Source: Lachnospiraceae bacterium
GTDB lineage: Bacteria; Bacillota; Clostridia; Lachnospirales; Lachnospiraceae
Direction of reading: 5' to 3'
DNA length: 6,572 nucleotides
Assembly (NCBI GenBank): GCA_009774155.1
Contig: VSNE01000154.1
Coordinates: 1-6,572, forward strand
Shown: piece by piece, positions 1 to 5,606 of the stretch
Numbering within the stretch: position 1 is the first letter of the stretch
Layout of the letters: every line of letters begins with the position of its first letter
The notes under the pieces: generated by a model
Told to the model about the DNA's origin: nothing
The model's database searches: none
The model's input: the letters and a program-made list of their open reading frames with translations, nothing else
Translations under genes and position numbers: made by a program

Positions 1-234
1 CTGAAGTTTGACAAAGAAAAGCTGTATAAAAAAATGGTTGACGCAAAGGCAGACTGGCTGTATGAGCTTCCTCAGTGGGAAAGCATTTTCGATGAGGAGA
101 CGAGAAAAGCGCTCTATCTGGAACAGAAAAAGTCCGGTACGGTTGTAAAGGGGCCGAAGGTCGGACGCAATGATCCGTGTCCGTGCGGAAGCGGCAGGAA
201 ATATAAGCAGTGCTGCGGAAAAAATAAAAAATAA
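1..234 (+). CDS. SEC-C motif protein, C-terminal fragment (5' end outside window)
   Basis: The reading frame is open from base 1 to a TAA at 232-234, giving 77 residues of a protein whose start lies upstream. An internal ATG at 34 has no good ribosome binding site and is probably not the start. The last 20 or so residues form a SEC-C motif: GRNDPCPCGSGRKYKQCC followed by a lysine-rich tail. The CPC and CC cysteines are the zinc ligands known from the C-terminus of SecA and from many uncharacterised proteins. The visible upstream part is charged and rich in Trp, Glu and Lys, without a membrane segment. SecA is possible in principle, but the flanking sequence just before the motif does not look like SecA, and many Firmicutes carry stand-alone SEC-C proteins of unknown function. 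The motif is certain; the function of the whole protein cannot be told from this fragment. No clear terminator follows before the thrS promoter. Confidence 0.85.
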   Translation: MKFDKEKLYKKMVDAKADWLYELPQWESIFDEETRKALYLEQKKSGTVVKGPKVGRNDPCPCGSGRKYKQCCGKNKK

Positions 235-280
235 AGCATTCAGGAGCAGGGATTGGGAGAAAAATCTTCTTGGATAAGGC

Positions 281-308
281 TTGACAGAAATCAGTCAGAT
301 GTTATAAT
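281..308 (+). promoter_or_regulatory. Sigma-70-type promoter of the thrS T-box transcript
   Basis: A perfect -35 TTGACA (281-286) and a perfect -10 TATAAT (303-308) are separated by 16 bp. A TG dinucleotide at 300-301 gives an extended -10. Transcription would start near 315, just before the T-box leader. Such a strong promoter suits a gene whose output is limited by attenuation in the leader. Confidence 0.9.
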
Positions 309-314
309 GAGTGG

Positions 315-570
315 CAGTTGAATAAGATGAATGCAAAGACAGGAAGAGTAGGATGAGGAACCATTCAGAGAGAGATATGTACGGTGCGAATATCTTATGG
401 GGAAGCATCTGAAGACCACCCTGGAGCGGCTTTCATACGGCCCGGCCGACACCGTTATCGTCTGATAAGTGGCAGAACATGCAATTAGGGTGGAACCGCG
501 GTAACAGACACAGAGAGTTTATCGTCCCTGGATAATCGGAAGATTATTCAGGGACATTTTATTTTTTATA
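315..570 (+). promoter_or_regulatory. Threonine-specific T-box leader of thrS
   Basis: This untranslated leader senses uncharged tRNA-Thr and lets transcription continue into thrS. The T-box sequence AGGGTGGAACCGCG is intact at 487-500. Stem I is recognisable: a base helix (331-338 with 430-436), the AGTA loop element (347-350), a helix GATG 352-355 / CATC 406-409 closing the specifier loop, then CCAT 361-364 / ATGG 397-400, an AGAGAG bulge element, and a distal hairpin (374-378 with 390-394) carrying GGTGCGA. The specifier codon is read as ACC (Thr) at 415-417, followed by A418 as usual. Stem III lies at about 452-472. The antiterminator pairs 487-490 with 526-529 and 498-500 with 523-525, leaving the TGGA bulge (491-494) to pair with a tRNA 3' end of UCCA, which fits the U discriminator of typical Firmicute tRNA-Thr. 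This fold shares bases 524-529 with the terminator, so the two exclude each other. Confidence 0.96.
524..567 (+). terminator. T-box-controlled intrinsic terminator before thrS
   Basis: A 14-bp stem pairs 524-537 with 542-555, all Watson-Crick except one G-T pair, closed by a GGAA (GNRA-type) loop and followed by ATTTTATTTTTT. Its 5' strand (524-529) is also the 3' strand of the antiterminator, so uncharged tRNA binding should prevent it forming. Confidence 0.95.
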
Positions 571-591
571 GAAGACAGGAGGAAAGAGAAT

Positions 592-2553
592 ATGAGAATC
601 ACACTAAAGGACGGCTCTGTAAAGGAATATGCAGAGAGCAAATCGGTGATTGATATCGCATATGATATCAGCGAGGGTCTTGCGCGGGCAGCGTGCGCAG
701 GGGAAGCAGACGGGGAAGTGGTTGATTTAAGAACCGTCATTGACAGAGACTGCACACTGAATATCCTGACTGCAAGGGACGAGGCAGGGCTCCGCGTAGT
801 ACGCCATACCTGCTCTCATGTGCTGGCAGAGGCAGTAAAAAATCTGTTTCCGGAAGCCAGGCTGGCAATCGGACCGGCCATTGATACAGGGTATTATTAT
901 GATTTTGAAGCAGCGCCGTTTTCCAGAGAGGATCTGGATAAGATTGAAAAAGAGATGAAAAGGATTATTAAAAAAGGTGCAAAGCTGGAAAGATATACTC
1001 TTCCGAGAAATGAGGCAATTAAGTTTATGGAAGAAAAGGGAGAAGTATATAAGGTGGAGCTGATTCAGGATCTCCCGGAGGATGCGGTGATTTCCTTTTA
1101 CAGCCAGGGAGATTTCACCGATCTCTGCGCCGGACCGCATCTGATGAGTACGAAGGGCATCAAAGCATTTAAGCTGACTTCCTCCTCAGGCGCATACTGG
1201 AGAGGGGATTCCAACAAGGCAATGCTTCAGAGAATCTATGGAAGCGCGTTTGCCTCCAAGGAGGAGCTGGAGGTATACCTTAAGCATCTGGAGGACATCA
1301 AAAAGCGTGATCACAACAAGCTGGGCCGTGAAATGGAGCTGTTTACAACCGTTGATGTGATCGGCCAGGGACTGCCGCTTCTGATGCCGAAGGGAGCAAA
1401 GATAATCCAGACTCTTCAGAGATGGATTGAGGATGAAGAGGACAATAACTGGGGGTATATCCGCACGAAAACTCCTCTGATGGCTAAAAGCGACCTGTAT
1501 AAAATTTCCGGACACTGGGATCATTATAAAGAAGGCATGTTCGTGCTGGGCGATGAGGAGAAGGATAAAGAAGTGTTCGCGCTCCGTCCTATGACCTGCC
1601 CGTTCCAGTATTATGTATATAAGGCAAGCCAGAAGTCCTACCGGGATCTGCCGCTCCGCTATGGGGAAACCTCCACGCTGTTCCGCAATGAGGATTCCGG
1701 TGAGATGCATGGTCTGACCCGTGTGCGCCAGTTCACTATTTCCGAAGGACACCTGATTGTCCGTCCGGATCAGATGGTGGAGGAATTTAAAGGCTGTATG
1801 GCTTTGGCCAAGAAATGTCTGACAACCCTCGGCGTGGAGGAGGATGTAACCTACCATCTGTCCAAATGGGACCCAAATAACAGAGAAAAATATATTGGAG
1901 AGCCGGAGGTATGGAATGAAACGGAGCAGCATATCCGCGAGATTCTGACCGAGCTTGAGATTCCGTTTGTGGAGGATGTGGGAGAGGCCGCGTTCTACGG
2001 GCCGAAAGTAGATATTAATACAAAGAATGTATACGGCAAAGAGGATACGATGATTACGATTCAGTGGGATGCCCTGCTGGCGGAGCAGTTTGATATGTAC
2101 TACATCGACCAGAACGGCGAAAAAGTCCGCCCGTATATTATTCACAGAACTTCCATCGGATGCTATGAAAGAACGCTGGCCTGGCTGATTGAGAAATATG
2201 CCGGTATGTTCCCCACCTGGCTGTGTCCGGAGCAGGCGCGTGTGCTTCCGATTTCCGACAAATACCGGGATTATGCCGAGAAGGTCAGCGGCGAACTGAA
2301 GGCAAACGGAATTCTGTCCACTGTGGACACCAGGGCGGAGAAGATTGGTTATAAGATCCGTGAGGCAAGGCTTGCGAAGGTTCCGTATATGCTGGTAGTC
2401 GGCGAGAAGGAAGAGGCAGAAGGAAAAGTGGCGGTGAGAAGCCGTTTCTTAGGTGATGAGGGCCAGAAGGATTTGAAGGATTTTATCCATGCAATCTGCG
2501 AGGAAATCCGTACAAAGGAAATCCGTAAGATTGAAGTGGAAGATCAGAAATAA
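592..2553 (+). CDS. thrS: Threonine--tRNA ligase (ThrRS), class II
   Basis: This cytoplasmic enzyme of 653 residues charges tRNA-Thr with threonine using ATP, and edits mischarged Ser-tRNA-Thr. The ATG at 592 follows AGGAGG (577-582) by 9 nt. Domains in order: TGS (about 1-62); N2 editing domain with its metal-type residues H72, H76, C179 and H183; class II catalytic core (about 240-535); anticodon-binding domain (about 545-640). Zinc ligands of the core align as C336, H387 and H518. H308 in SGHW matches the E. coli His309 catalytic position. R365 in FRNE (motif 2) and R527 in YER (motif 3) are present. The core differs from the familiar E. coli type: MTCPFQYY replaces MNCPGH, and FTISEGH replaces FTQDDAH, so the threonine-binding Asp (E. 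coli D383) is a Glu here (E385). This appears to be a recognised clostridial subtype rather than damage, because the gene is otherwise intact and full length. Expression is controlled by the upstream threonine T-box, and an intrinsic terminator follows the stop codon. Confidence 0.98.
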   Translation: MRITLKDGSVKEYAESKSVIDIAYDISEGLARAACAGEADGEVVDLRTVIDRDCTLNILTARDEAGLRVVRHTCSHVLAEAVKNLFPEARLAIGPAIDTGYYYDFEAAPFSREDLDKIEKEMKRIIKKGAKLERYTLPRNEAIKFMEEKGEVYKVELIQDLPEDAVISFYSQGDFTDLCAGPHLMSTKGIKAFKLTSSSGAYWRGDSNKAMLQRIYGSAFASKEELEVYLKHLEDIKKRDHNKLGREMELFTTVDVIGQGLPLLMPKGAKIIQTLQRWIEDEEDNNWGYIRTKTPLMAKSDLYKISGHWDHYKEGMFVLGDEEKDKEVFALRPMTCPFQYYVYKASQKSYRDLPLRYGETSTLFRNEDSGEMHGLTRVRQFTISEGHLIVRPDQMVEEFKGCMALAKKCLTTLGVEEDVTYHLSKWDPNNREKYIGEPEVWNETEQHIREILTELEIPFVEDVGEAAFYGPKVDINTKNVYGKEDTMITIQWDALLAEQFDMYYIDQNGEKVRPYIIHRTSIGCYERTLAWLIEKYAGMFPTWLCPEQARVLPISDKYRDYAEKVSGELKANGILSTVDTRAEKIGYKIREARLAKVPYMLVVGEKEEAEGKVAVRSRFLGDEGQKDLKDFIHAICEEIRTKEIRKIEVEDQK

Positions 2554-2559
2554 GACGGA

Positions 2560-2590
2560 AAAAGAGGCGCCCTAATGCGGCGCTTCTTTT
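2560..2590 (+). terminator. Intrinsic terminator after thrS
   Basis: A stem pairs about 2560-2571 with 2579-2590 around a 7-nt loop (2572-2578). The core GGCGCC/GGCGCT is GC-rich with one G-T pair, flanked by an A-rich left arm and a TTCTTTT right arm. It begins 6 bp after the thrS stop and ends the T-box transcript. Confidence 0.85.
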
Positions 2591-2772
2591 ATATACAGTC
2601 AGGAATGGTTATGAACCAGGAGCGGATATATTTTTCAGAAGAGGAAATCTTTCAGAATTTATTAAGGCGTAAAAGGGATAATAGATTATGATAAAGCTGT
2701 CGATATACTAATATATACGAGCCGCCGCCTGAAAAAGCGGCATATGGTCAGGAGATTCTGGAGGATTATGTG
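2591..2772 (+). other. Spacer between thrS and the MBOAT gene; no firm promoter
   Basis: This AT-rich stretch of about 180 bp holds no recognised gene. It contains a 28-codon open frame (2605-2691), treated as a doubtful small ORF in the findings. Weak -10-like boxes are GATAAT (2677-2682) and TATACT (2704-2709); neither has a convincing -35 at the right distance (TAGATT at 2682-2687 with a 16-bp spacer is the best, matching only three of six). A small hairpin pairs GCCGC (2724-2728) with GCGGC (2737-2741) around an 8-nt loop. It has no T-run, so it is not a standard terminator, and it lies about 20 bases before the ribosome binding site of the next gene. Because thrS ends in a terminator, a promoter for the next operon is expected here. 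Confidence 0.5.
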
Positions 2773-4302
2773 ATGGCATATCATAAATCAATCTATTTAT
2801 TTCTTTTTCTGCCGGCTGTGCTGTGCACCTATCAGCTGGCACCGCAGAAATGGAGATGGAAGGTATTGCTGGGATACAGCTATCTGTTTTTCTTCTTTAT
2901 AAGCAGACAGTTGATTCTGCTTTTCGTCGCCACAACTGCATGGACCTATTGGATTGGCCGTATGCTGTATGGACAGGACAGGAGCAAAAAAAAGAAAAGA
3001 ATTATTTTGTCAGCCGGAATTTTGGTTTTGCTTGGGGTTCTTTTTTTTCTGAAATACAGCCCCTGGTCTGCGGAAAATATAAACGTGCTGCTGGAAAAAA
3101 CGGATACGGCATACAGAATCCCGGTGATAACGTGGGCATTGCCCATAGGAATATCCTTCTATACGCTTCAGGCCGTGGGCTATATGGTGGATATTTATTG
3201 GGGGAAGGTGAAGCCGGAAAAGCATCCGGGAAAGCTGGCGCTGTTTCTGGCATTTTTCCCGCAGATCATGGAGGGGCCTATCTGCAGCTATTCCGACACG
3301 GCGGACAGCCTTTGGGAGGGGCTTCCGGTTAAAGAGGAGAACCTGAGGGCAGGCTGTATCCGGATTCTTTGGGGGCTGTTCAAAAAGATGGTGGTTGCCG
3401 ATCGGATGTATCTTCTGGTCAAAACCGTATTTGACGGATATGAGGGGTACGGAGGAGCCGCCGTGATTGCCGCTGCAATCGGTTATACGATTCAGCTTTA
3501 TATGGAATTTTCCGGAACTATGGACATTATCATCGGAAACGGATGGATGTTCGGTATCCGTCTGCCGGAAAACTTCAGGCAGCCGTTTTGTTCCAGAAGC
3601 GCGTCAGAGTTCTGGAAAAGATGGCATATCACGCTGGGAGCATGGTTTCGGACCTATATATTTTATCCCATATCCGTTTCCGGGGTACTGAAAAAATGGA
3701 ACCGGTACGGACGGAAGCATGCAGGGAAATATATGACAAAGCTGACAGCCTATGCATGCGGATTGTTTCCGGTATGGCTCTGCAACGGTCTGTGGCATGG
3801 AGCGAGATGGAGCTATATTTTCTATGGCATGTATTATTTTGTTCTTATTCTGCTTGGTATTGCTTTTGAGCCCGTACACAGCCGTCTGATGTCTTTATGC
3901 CATATTGATCCGTCTTCCGCTTTGCTCAGAAGGCTTCAGATTCTGAAGACATGGTGCATTATATTTATCGGAGAGCTTTTTTTCCGCGCGGACAGTCTGA
4001 GTATCGGAATGAAAATGTTTGCCAGCATTTTCAGGGAATTCCGTCCGGAGCAGCTCTGGGACGGAACTCTGTTGACATTAGGGCTTGACGGCAATGATTA
4101 TGCGGTAATACTGGCGGGGTGCGTGATTGCGGCTGTGGTTGGCGCGCTGAAGGAGAGAAAGACAGATATTCAGGAAAAACTGCAGAAATCCTGTGTTTTG
4201 GTCCGCTGGGGCGTCTGCTACGGGTTGATTTTTGCGGTTATCATTTTTGGAGCCTATGGGGCCGGATATTTACAGGTGGATTTGATTTATGCGGGATTTT
4301 AA
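2773..4302 (+). CDS. MBOAT-family membrane O-acyltransferase (AlgI/DltB-like)
   Basis: This 509-residue polytopic membrane protein probably moves an acyl group, most often acetyl, across the membrane for O-acylation of a surface polymer. Two starts adjoin, GTG 2770 and ATG 2773; the ATG is preferred because GGAGG (2760-2764) then sits 8 nt away. Roughly ten hydrophobic segments run through the protein. Numbered from the ATG, family landmarks are PIGISFYTLQAVGYMVDIYWG (about 124-144, split here by conserved Gly and Tyr), FFPQIMEGP (161-169), FSGTMD (246-251), LPENFRQPF (264-272), FWKRWHITLG (280-289) and the catalytic-type LCNGLWHGARW with H342 (336-346). The late GELFFRADS (400-408) is also typical. 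The Arg after WHGA is less common than Gly or Ser. The length matches AlgI-like proteins. The next gene overlaps it by 14 bp and encodes the expected SGNH partner. The acyl acceptor is unknown: exopolysaccharide, teichoic acid and peptidoglycan are all possible, and no dltA or dltC is present to support D-alanylation. Confidence 0.93.
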   Translation: MAYHKSIYLFLFLPAVLCTYQLAPQKWRWKVLLGYSYLFFFFISRQLILLFVATTAWTYWIGRMLYGQDRSKKKKRIILSAGILVLLGVLFFLKYSPWSAENINVLLEKTDTAYRIPVITWALPIGISFYTLQAVGYMVDIYWGKVKPEKHPGKLALFLAFFPQIMEGPICSYSDTADSLWEGLPVKEENLRAGCIRILWGLFKKMVVADRMYLLVKTVFDGYEGYGGAAVIAAAIGYTIQLYMEFSGTMDIIIGNGWMFGIRLPENFRQPFCSRSASEFWKRWHITLGAWFRTYIFYPISVSGVLKKWNRYGRKHAGKYMTKLTAYACGLFPVWLCNGLWHGARWSYIFYGMYYFVLILLGIAFEPVHSRLMSLCHIDPSSALLRRLQILKTWCIIFIGELFFRADSLSIGMKMFASIFREFRPEQLWDGTLLTLGLDGNDYAVILAGCVIAAVVGALKERKTDIQEKLQKSCVLVRWGVCYGLIFAVIIFGAYGAGYLQVDLIYAGF

Positions 4303-5236
4303 AAGAAAAATATTATTTTTCCTGTTGCTGGCGCTGATGCTGGCAGGAGCCTCTGCTGTCTGCAGCCCCGATCATATAAATCTGACAAAGCGTGTGGAGG
4401 GAAGGGATCAGTGCATTGCAGGCATTCTGTCAGAGACGGAGGATTCAGTGGATGTTCTTATACTCGGCGACAGCCTGAGCATTGCGAATATTTCTCCGAT
4501 GGAGCTGTGGAAGGAACAGGGAATTACGTCTTATGTGTGCGGGCAGTCAGGACAGAGGGCGACAGAGTCCTACTATTTGCTGAAGCAGGCATTAAAGACG
4601 CAGACCCCGCGGCTGGTCATACTGGAGACGAATATCTTTTTCAGGTATGAGGGTGTTTTTTCAGAAACGGAAAATTCGCTGGCTGAGATCGTGTATTATT
4701 ATTTCCCTGTTTTCCGTTTTCATAATATATGGAAGTCATTTTCCGGAAACAAAGGTACTGTTCTGAATGGATATTACAAAGGCTTTCAGATACACGGGGA
4801 AACAGCTCCTTATGACTGCGGGAATTATATGGAGAAAACGGAGGAGAGCGAGAAGCTGGCTGCTCTGGTCAGATATCGTCTGAATCATATTTTAAAAATA
4901 TGCGCGGAGCAGAATATCCAGGTTCTGCTGGTATCCACGCCTTCTCCTATGAACTACAGCTATCAGAAGCATAATGCAATCCAGAAGTTTGCAGATCATA
5001 ACAGTCTGCCGTATATTGATTTTAATCTGGAGGGAACGGGTCCGGATATAGACTGGACAAAGGAAACTATGGATTATGGAGATCATCTGAATATTTACGG
5101 CGCTGTAAAAATATCTGATGATCTGGCGTCCTACTTAAAAGAACATTATGACCTTCCGGATCACAGGGGGGAACAGGCGTATCACTCCTGGGAGGAAGAG
5201 CTGGAAAGGTATCTTCAGGAGGTGCCGGTAAGATAA
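4289..5236 (+). CDS. Membrane-anchored SGNH-hydrolase-like protein (DltD/AlgX-type partner of MBOAT)
   Basis: This 315-residue protein starts at an ATG inside the 3' end of the MBOAT gene (14-bp overlap) with AGGTGG at 4274-4279, so translation is probably coupled. It has a short basic N-terminus and a hydrophobic segment (about 8-24) that acts as a signal peptide or membrane anchor; a Cys at 25 is preceded by SAV, a poor lipobox. The rest should lie outside the membrane. SGNH landmarks are visible: block I ILGDSLS with the likely nucleophile S62, a GQSGQ block II-like segment (85-89), and DHLN with D265/H266 as the likely catalytic Asp-His. These suggest an acyl esterase or O-acetyltransferase fold. 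Established MBOAT partners such as DltD, AlgJ/AlgX and PatB have this arrangement, so it probably transfers acyl groups to a cell-surface glycan. It is too divergent for a specific name. No terminator is visible before the tRNA promoter at 5272. Confidence 0.85.
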   Translation: MRDFKRKILFFLLLALMLAGASAVCSPDHINLTKRVEGRDQCIAGILSETEDSVDVLILGDSLSIANISPMELWKEQGITSYVCGQSGQRATESYYLLKQALKTQTPRLVILETNIFFRYEGVFSETENSLAEIVYYYFPVFRFHNIWKSFSGNKGTVLNGYYKGFQIHGETAPYDCGNYMEKTEESEKLAALVRYRLNHILKICAEQNIQVLLVSTPSPMNYSYQKHNAIQKFADHNSLPYIDFNLEGTGPDIDWTKETMDYGDHLNIYGAVKISDDLASYLKEHYDLPDHRGEQAYHSWEEELERYLQEVPVR

Positions 5237-5271
5237 AAAGGAAGAAAGGGCAAAAAAGTTGAAAAAAGTTA

Positions 5272-5300
5272 TTGACAATCCTCTTATGTTTTGGTATCAT
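5272..5300 (+). promoter_or_regulatory. Sigma-70-type promoter of the tRNA pair
   Basis: A perfect -35 TTGACA (5272-5277) and a -10 TATCAT (5295-5300) have the ideal 17-bp spacer. TG at 5292-5293 gives an extended -10. It begins 36 bp after the SGNH gene and would start transcription near 5307, about 30 nt before tRNA-Val. Confidence 0.9.
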
Positions 5301-5336
5301 AACGGAGTCGGTTGTGAGAATAACTGGTAGAAAAAT

Positions 5337-5409
5337 GGGATCTTAGCTCAGCTGGGAGAGCATCTGCCTTACAAGCAGAGGGTCATAGGTTCGAGCCCTA
5401 TAGGTCCCA
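5337..5409 (+). tRNA. tRNA-Val (anticodon TAC)
   Basis: A full cloverleaf of 73 nt is present. The acceptor stem is GGGATCT (5337-5343) with AGGTCCC (5402-5408), including one T-G pair. The D-arm is GCTC/GAGC. The anticodon stem TCTGC/GCAGA surrounds the loop CTTACAA, with anticodon TAC at 5370-5372. The T-arm is ATAGG/CCTAT with TTCGAGC. The discriminator is A5409 and CCA is not encoded, so it must be added by CCA-adding enzyme. It is the first gene of a two-tRNA unit. Confidence 0.97.
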
Positions 5410-5424
5410 TTGAAATACAGATAT

Positions 5425-5498
5425 GGCGAGATAGCTCAGCTGGCTAGAGCACACGGTTCATACCCGTGGTGTCGAGGGTTCGAGTCCCCCTCTCGCTA
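5425..5498 (+). tRNA. tRNA-Met (anticodon CAT), elongator type
   Basis: A cloverleaf of 74 nt lies 15 nt after tRNA-Val. The acceptor stem is GGCGAGA (5425-5431) with TCTCGCT (5491-5497), so position 1-72 is a G-T pair. The anticodon stem CACGG/CCGTG encloses TTCATAC, with CAT at 5459-5461. The lack of the C1-A72 mismatch and of the triple G-C run in the anticodon stem argues against the initiator, and the body resembles clostridial elongator tRNA-Met more than tRNA-Ile2. The discriminator is A5498 and CCA is not encoded. The T-stem GAGGG (5474-5478) against CCCCC (5486-5490) has an A-C mismatch at the second pair, where CCCTC would be expected. Confidence 0.95.
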
Positions 5499-5502
5499 CT
5501 TA

Positions 5503-5534
5503 AGCTTCCTAAGCAATTAGGAAGCTCTTTTTTT
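5503..5534 (+). terminator. Intrinsic terminator of the tRNA pair
   Basis: A perfect 10-bp stem pairs 5503-5512 with 5517-5526, closed by a GCAA tetraloop (5513-5516), followed by C and seven T residues (5528-5534). It begins 5 bp after tRNA-Met. Its strength implies that most tRNA transcripts stop before the glycosyltransferase gene. Confidence 0.95.
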
Positions 5535-5541
5535 AGCTGCA

Positions 5542-5581
5542 AGCCGCGAAGCGGAACCGAGCCTGGTCCGGTGCGGCTTTT
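5542..5581 (+). other. GC-rich alternative hairpin region before the glycosyltransferase gene
   Basis: AGCCGC (5542-5547) can pair with GCGGCT (5573-5578), with an inner helix ACCG 5556-5559 / CGGT 5569-5572, followed by only four T residues. The same CCGC (5544-5547) can instead pair with GCGG (5551-5554) around a GAA loop, so the two structures exclude each other. It lies in the leader of the next gene, 18 nt before its ribosome binding site. It could be a weak terminator, an attenuator or chance. No promoter is visible between the tRNA terminator and the next start codon. Confidence 0.4.
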
Positions 5582-5606
5582 CAGGAACAGATGCAAGGAG
5601 GAAGGC

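Noticed and set aside
727..1140. A 137-codon minus-strand open frame within thrS.
   Set aside because: It is a shadow of the TGS/editing-domain coding sequence with no supporting start signal or motif.
1186..2145. A 319-codon open frame on the minus strand inside thrS.
   Set aside because: It lies entirely opposite a well-supported gene, shows no recognisable domain, and is explained as a shadow of thrS codon use.
2677..2709. Promoter for the MBOAT operon using GATAAT or TATACT as -10.
   Set aside because: No adequate -35 lies 16-18 bp upstream of either box, so it is not listed as a firm promoter.
3002..3332. Several overlapping open frames of 66-169 codons within the MBOAT gene on both strands.
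   Set aside because: They are out-of-frame shadows of the MBOAT coding sequence, without ribosome binding sites or recognisable domains.
5425..5498. Reading the CAT tRNA as initiator tRNA or as tRNA-Ile2 (modified CAT).
   Set aside because: There is no C1-A72 mismatch and no G-C triple in the anticodon stem as in initiators, and the body matches clostridial elongator tRNA-Met better than tRNA-Ile2.
5466..5606. An upstream in-frame ATG that would add 47 residues to the GT11 protein.
   Set aside because: It starts inside tRNA-Met and runs through its terminator; the ATG at 5607 has a ribosome binding site and gives the family's standard N-terminus.
5474..5606. A tRNA-associated attachment site flanking an integrated GT11 gene.
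   Set aside because: No direct repeat of the tRNA-Met 3' end and no integrase was found within the window.
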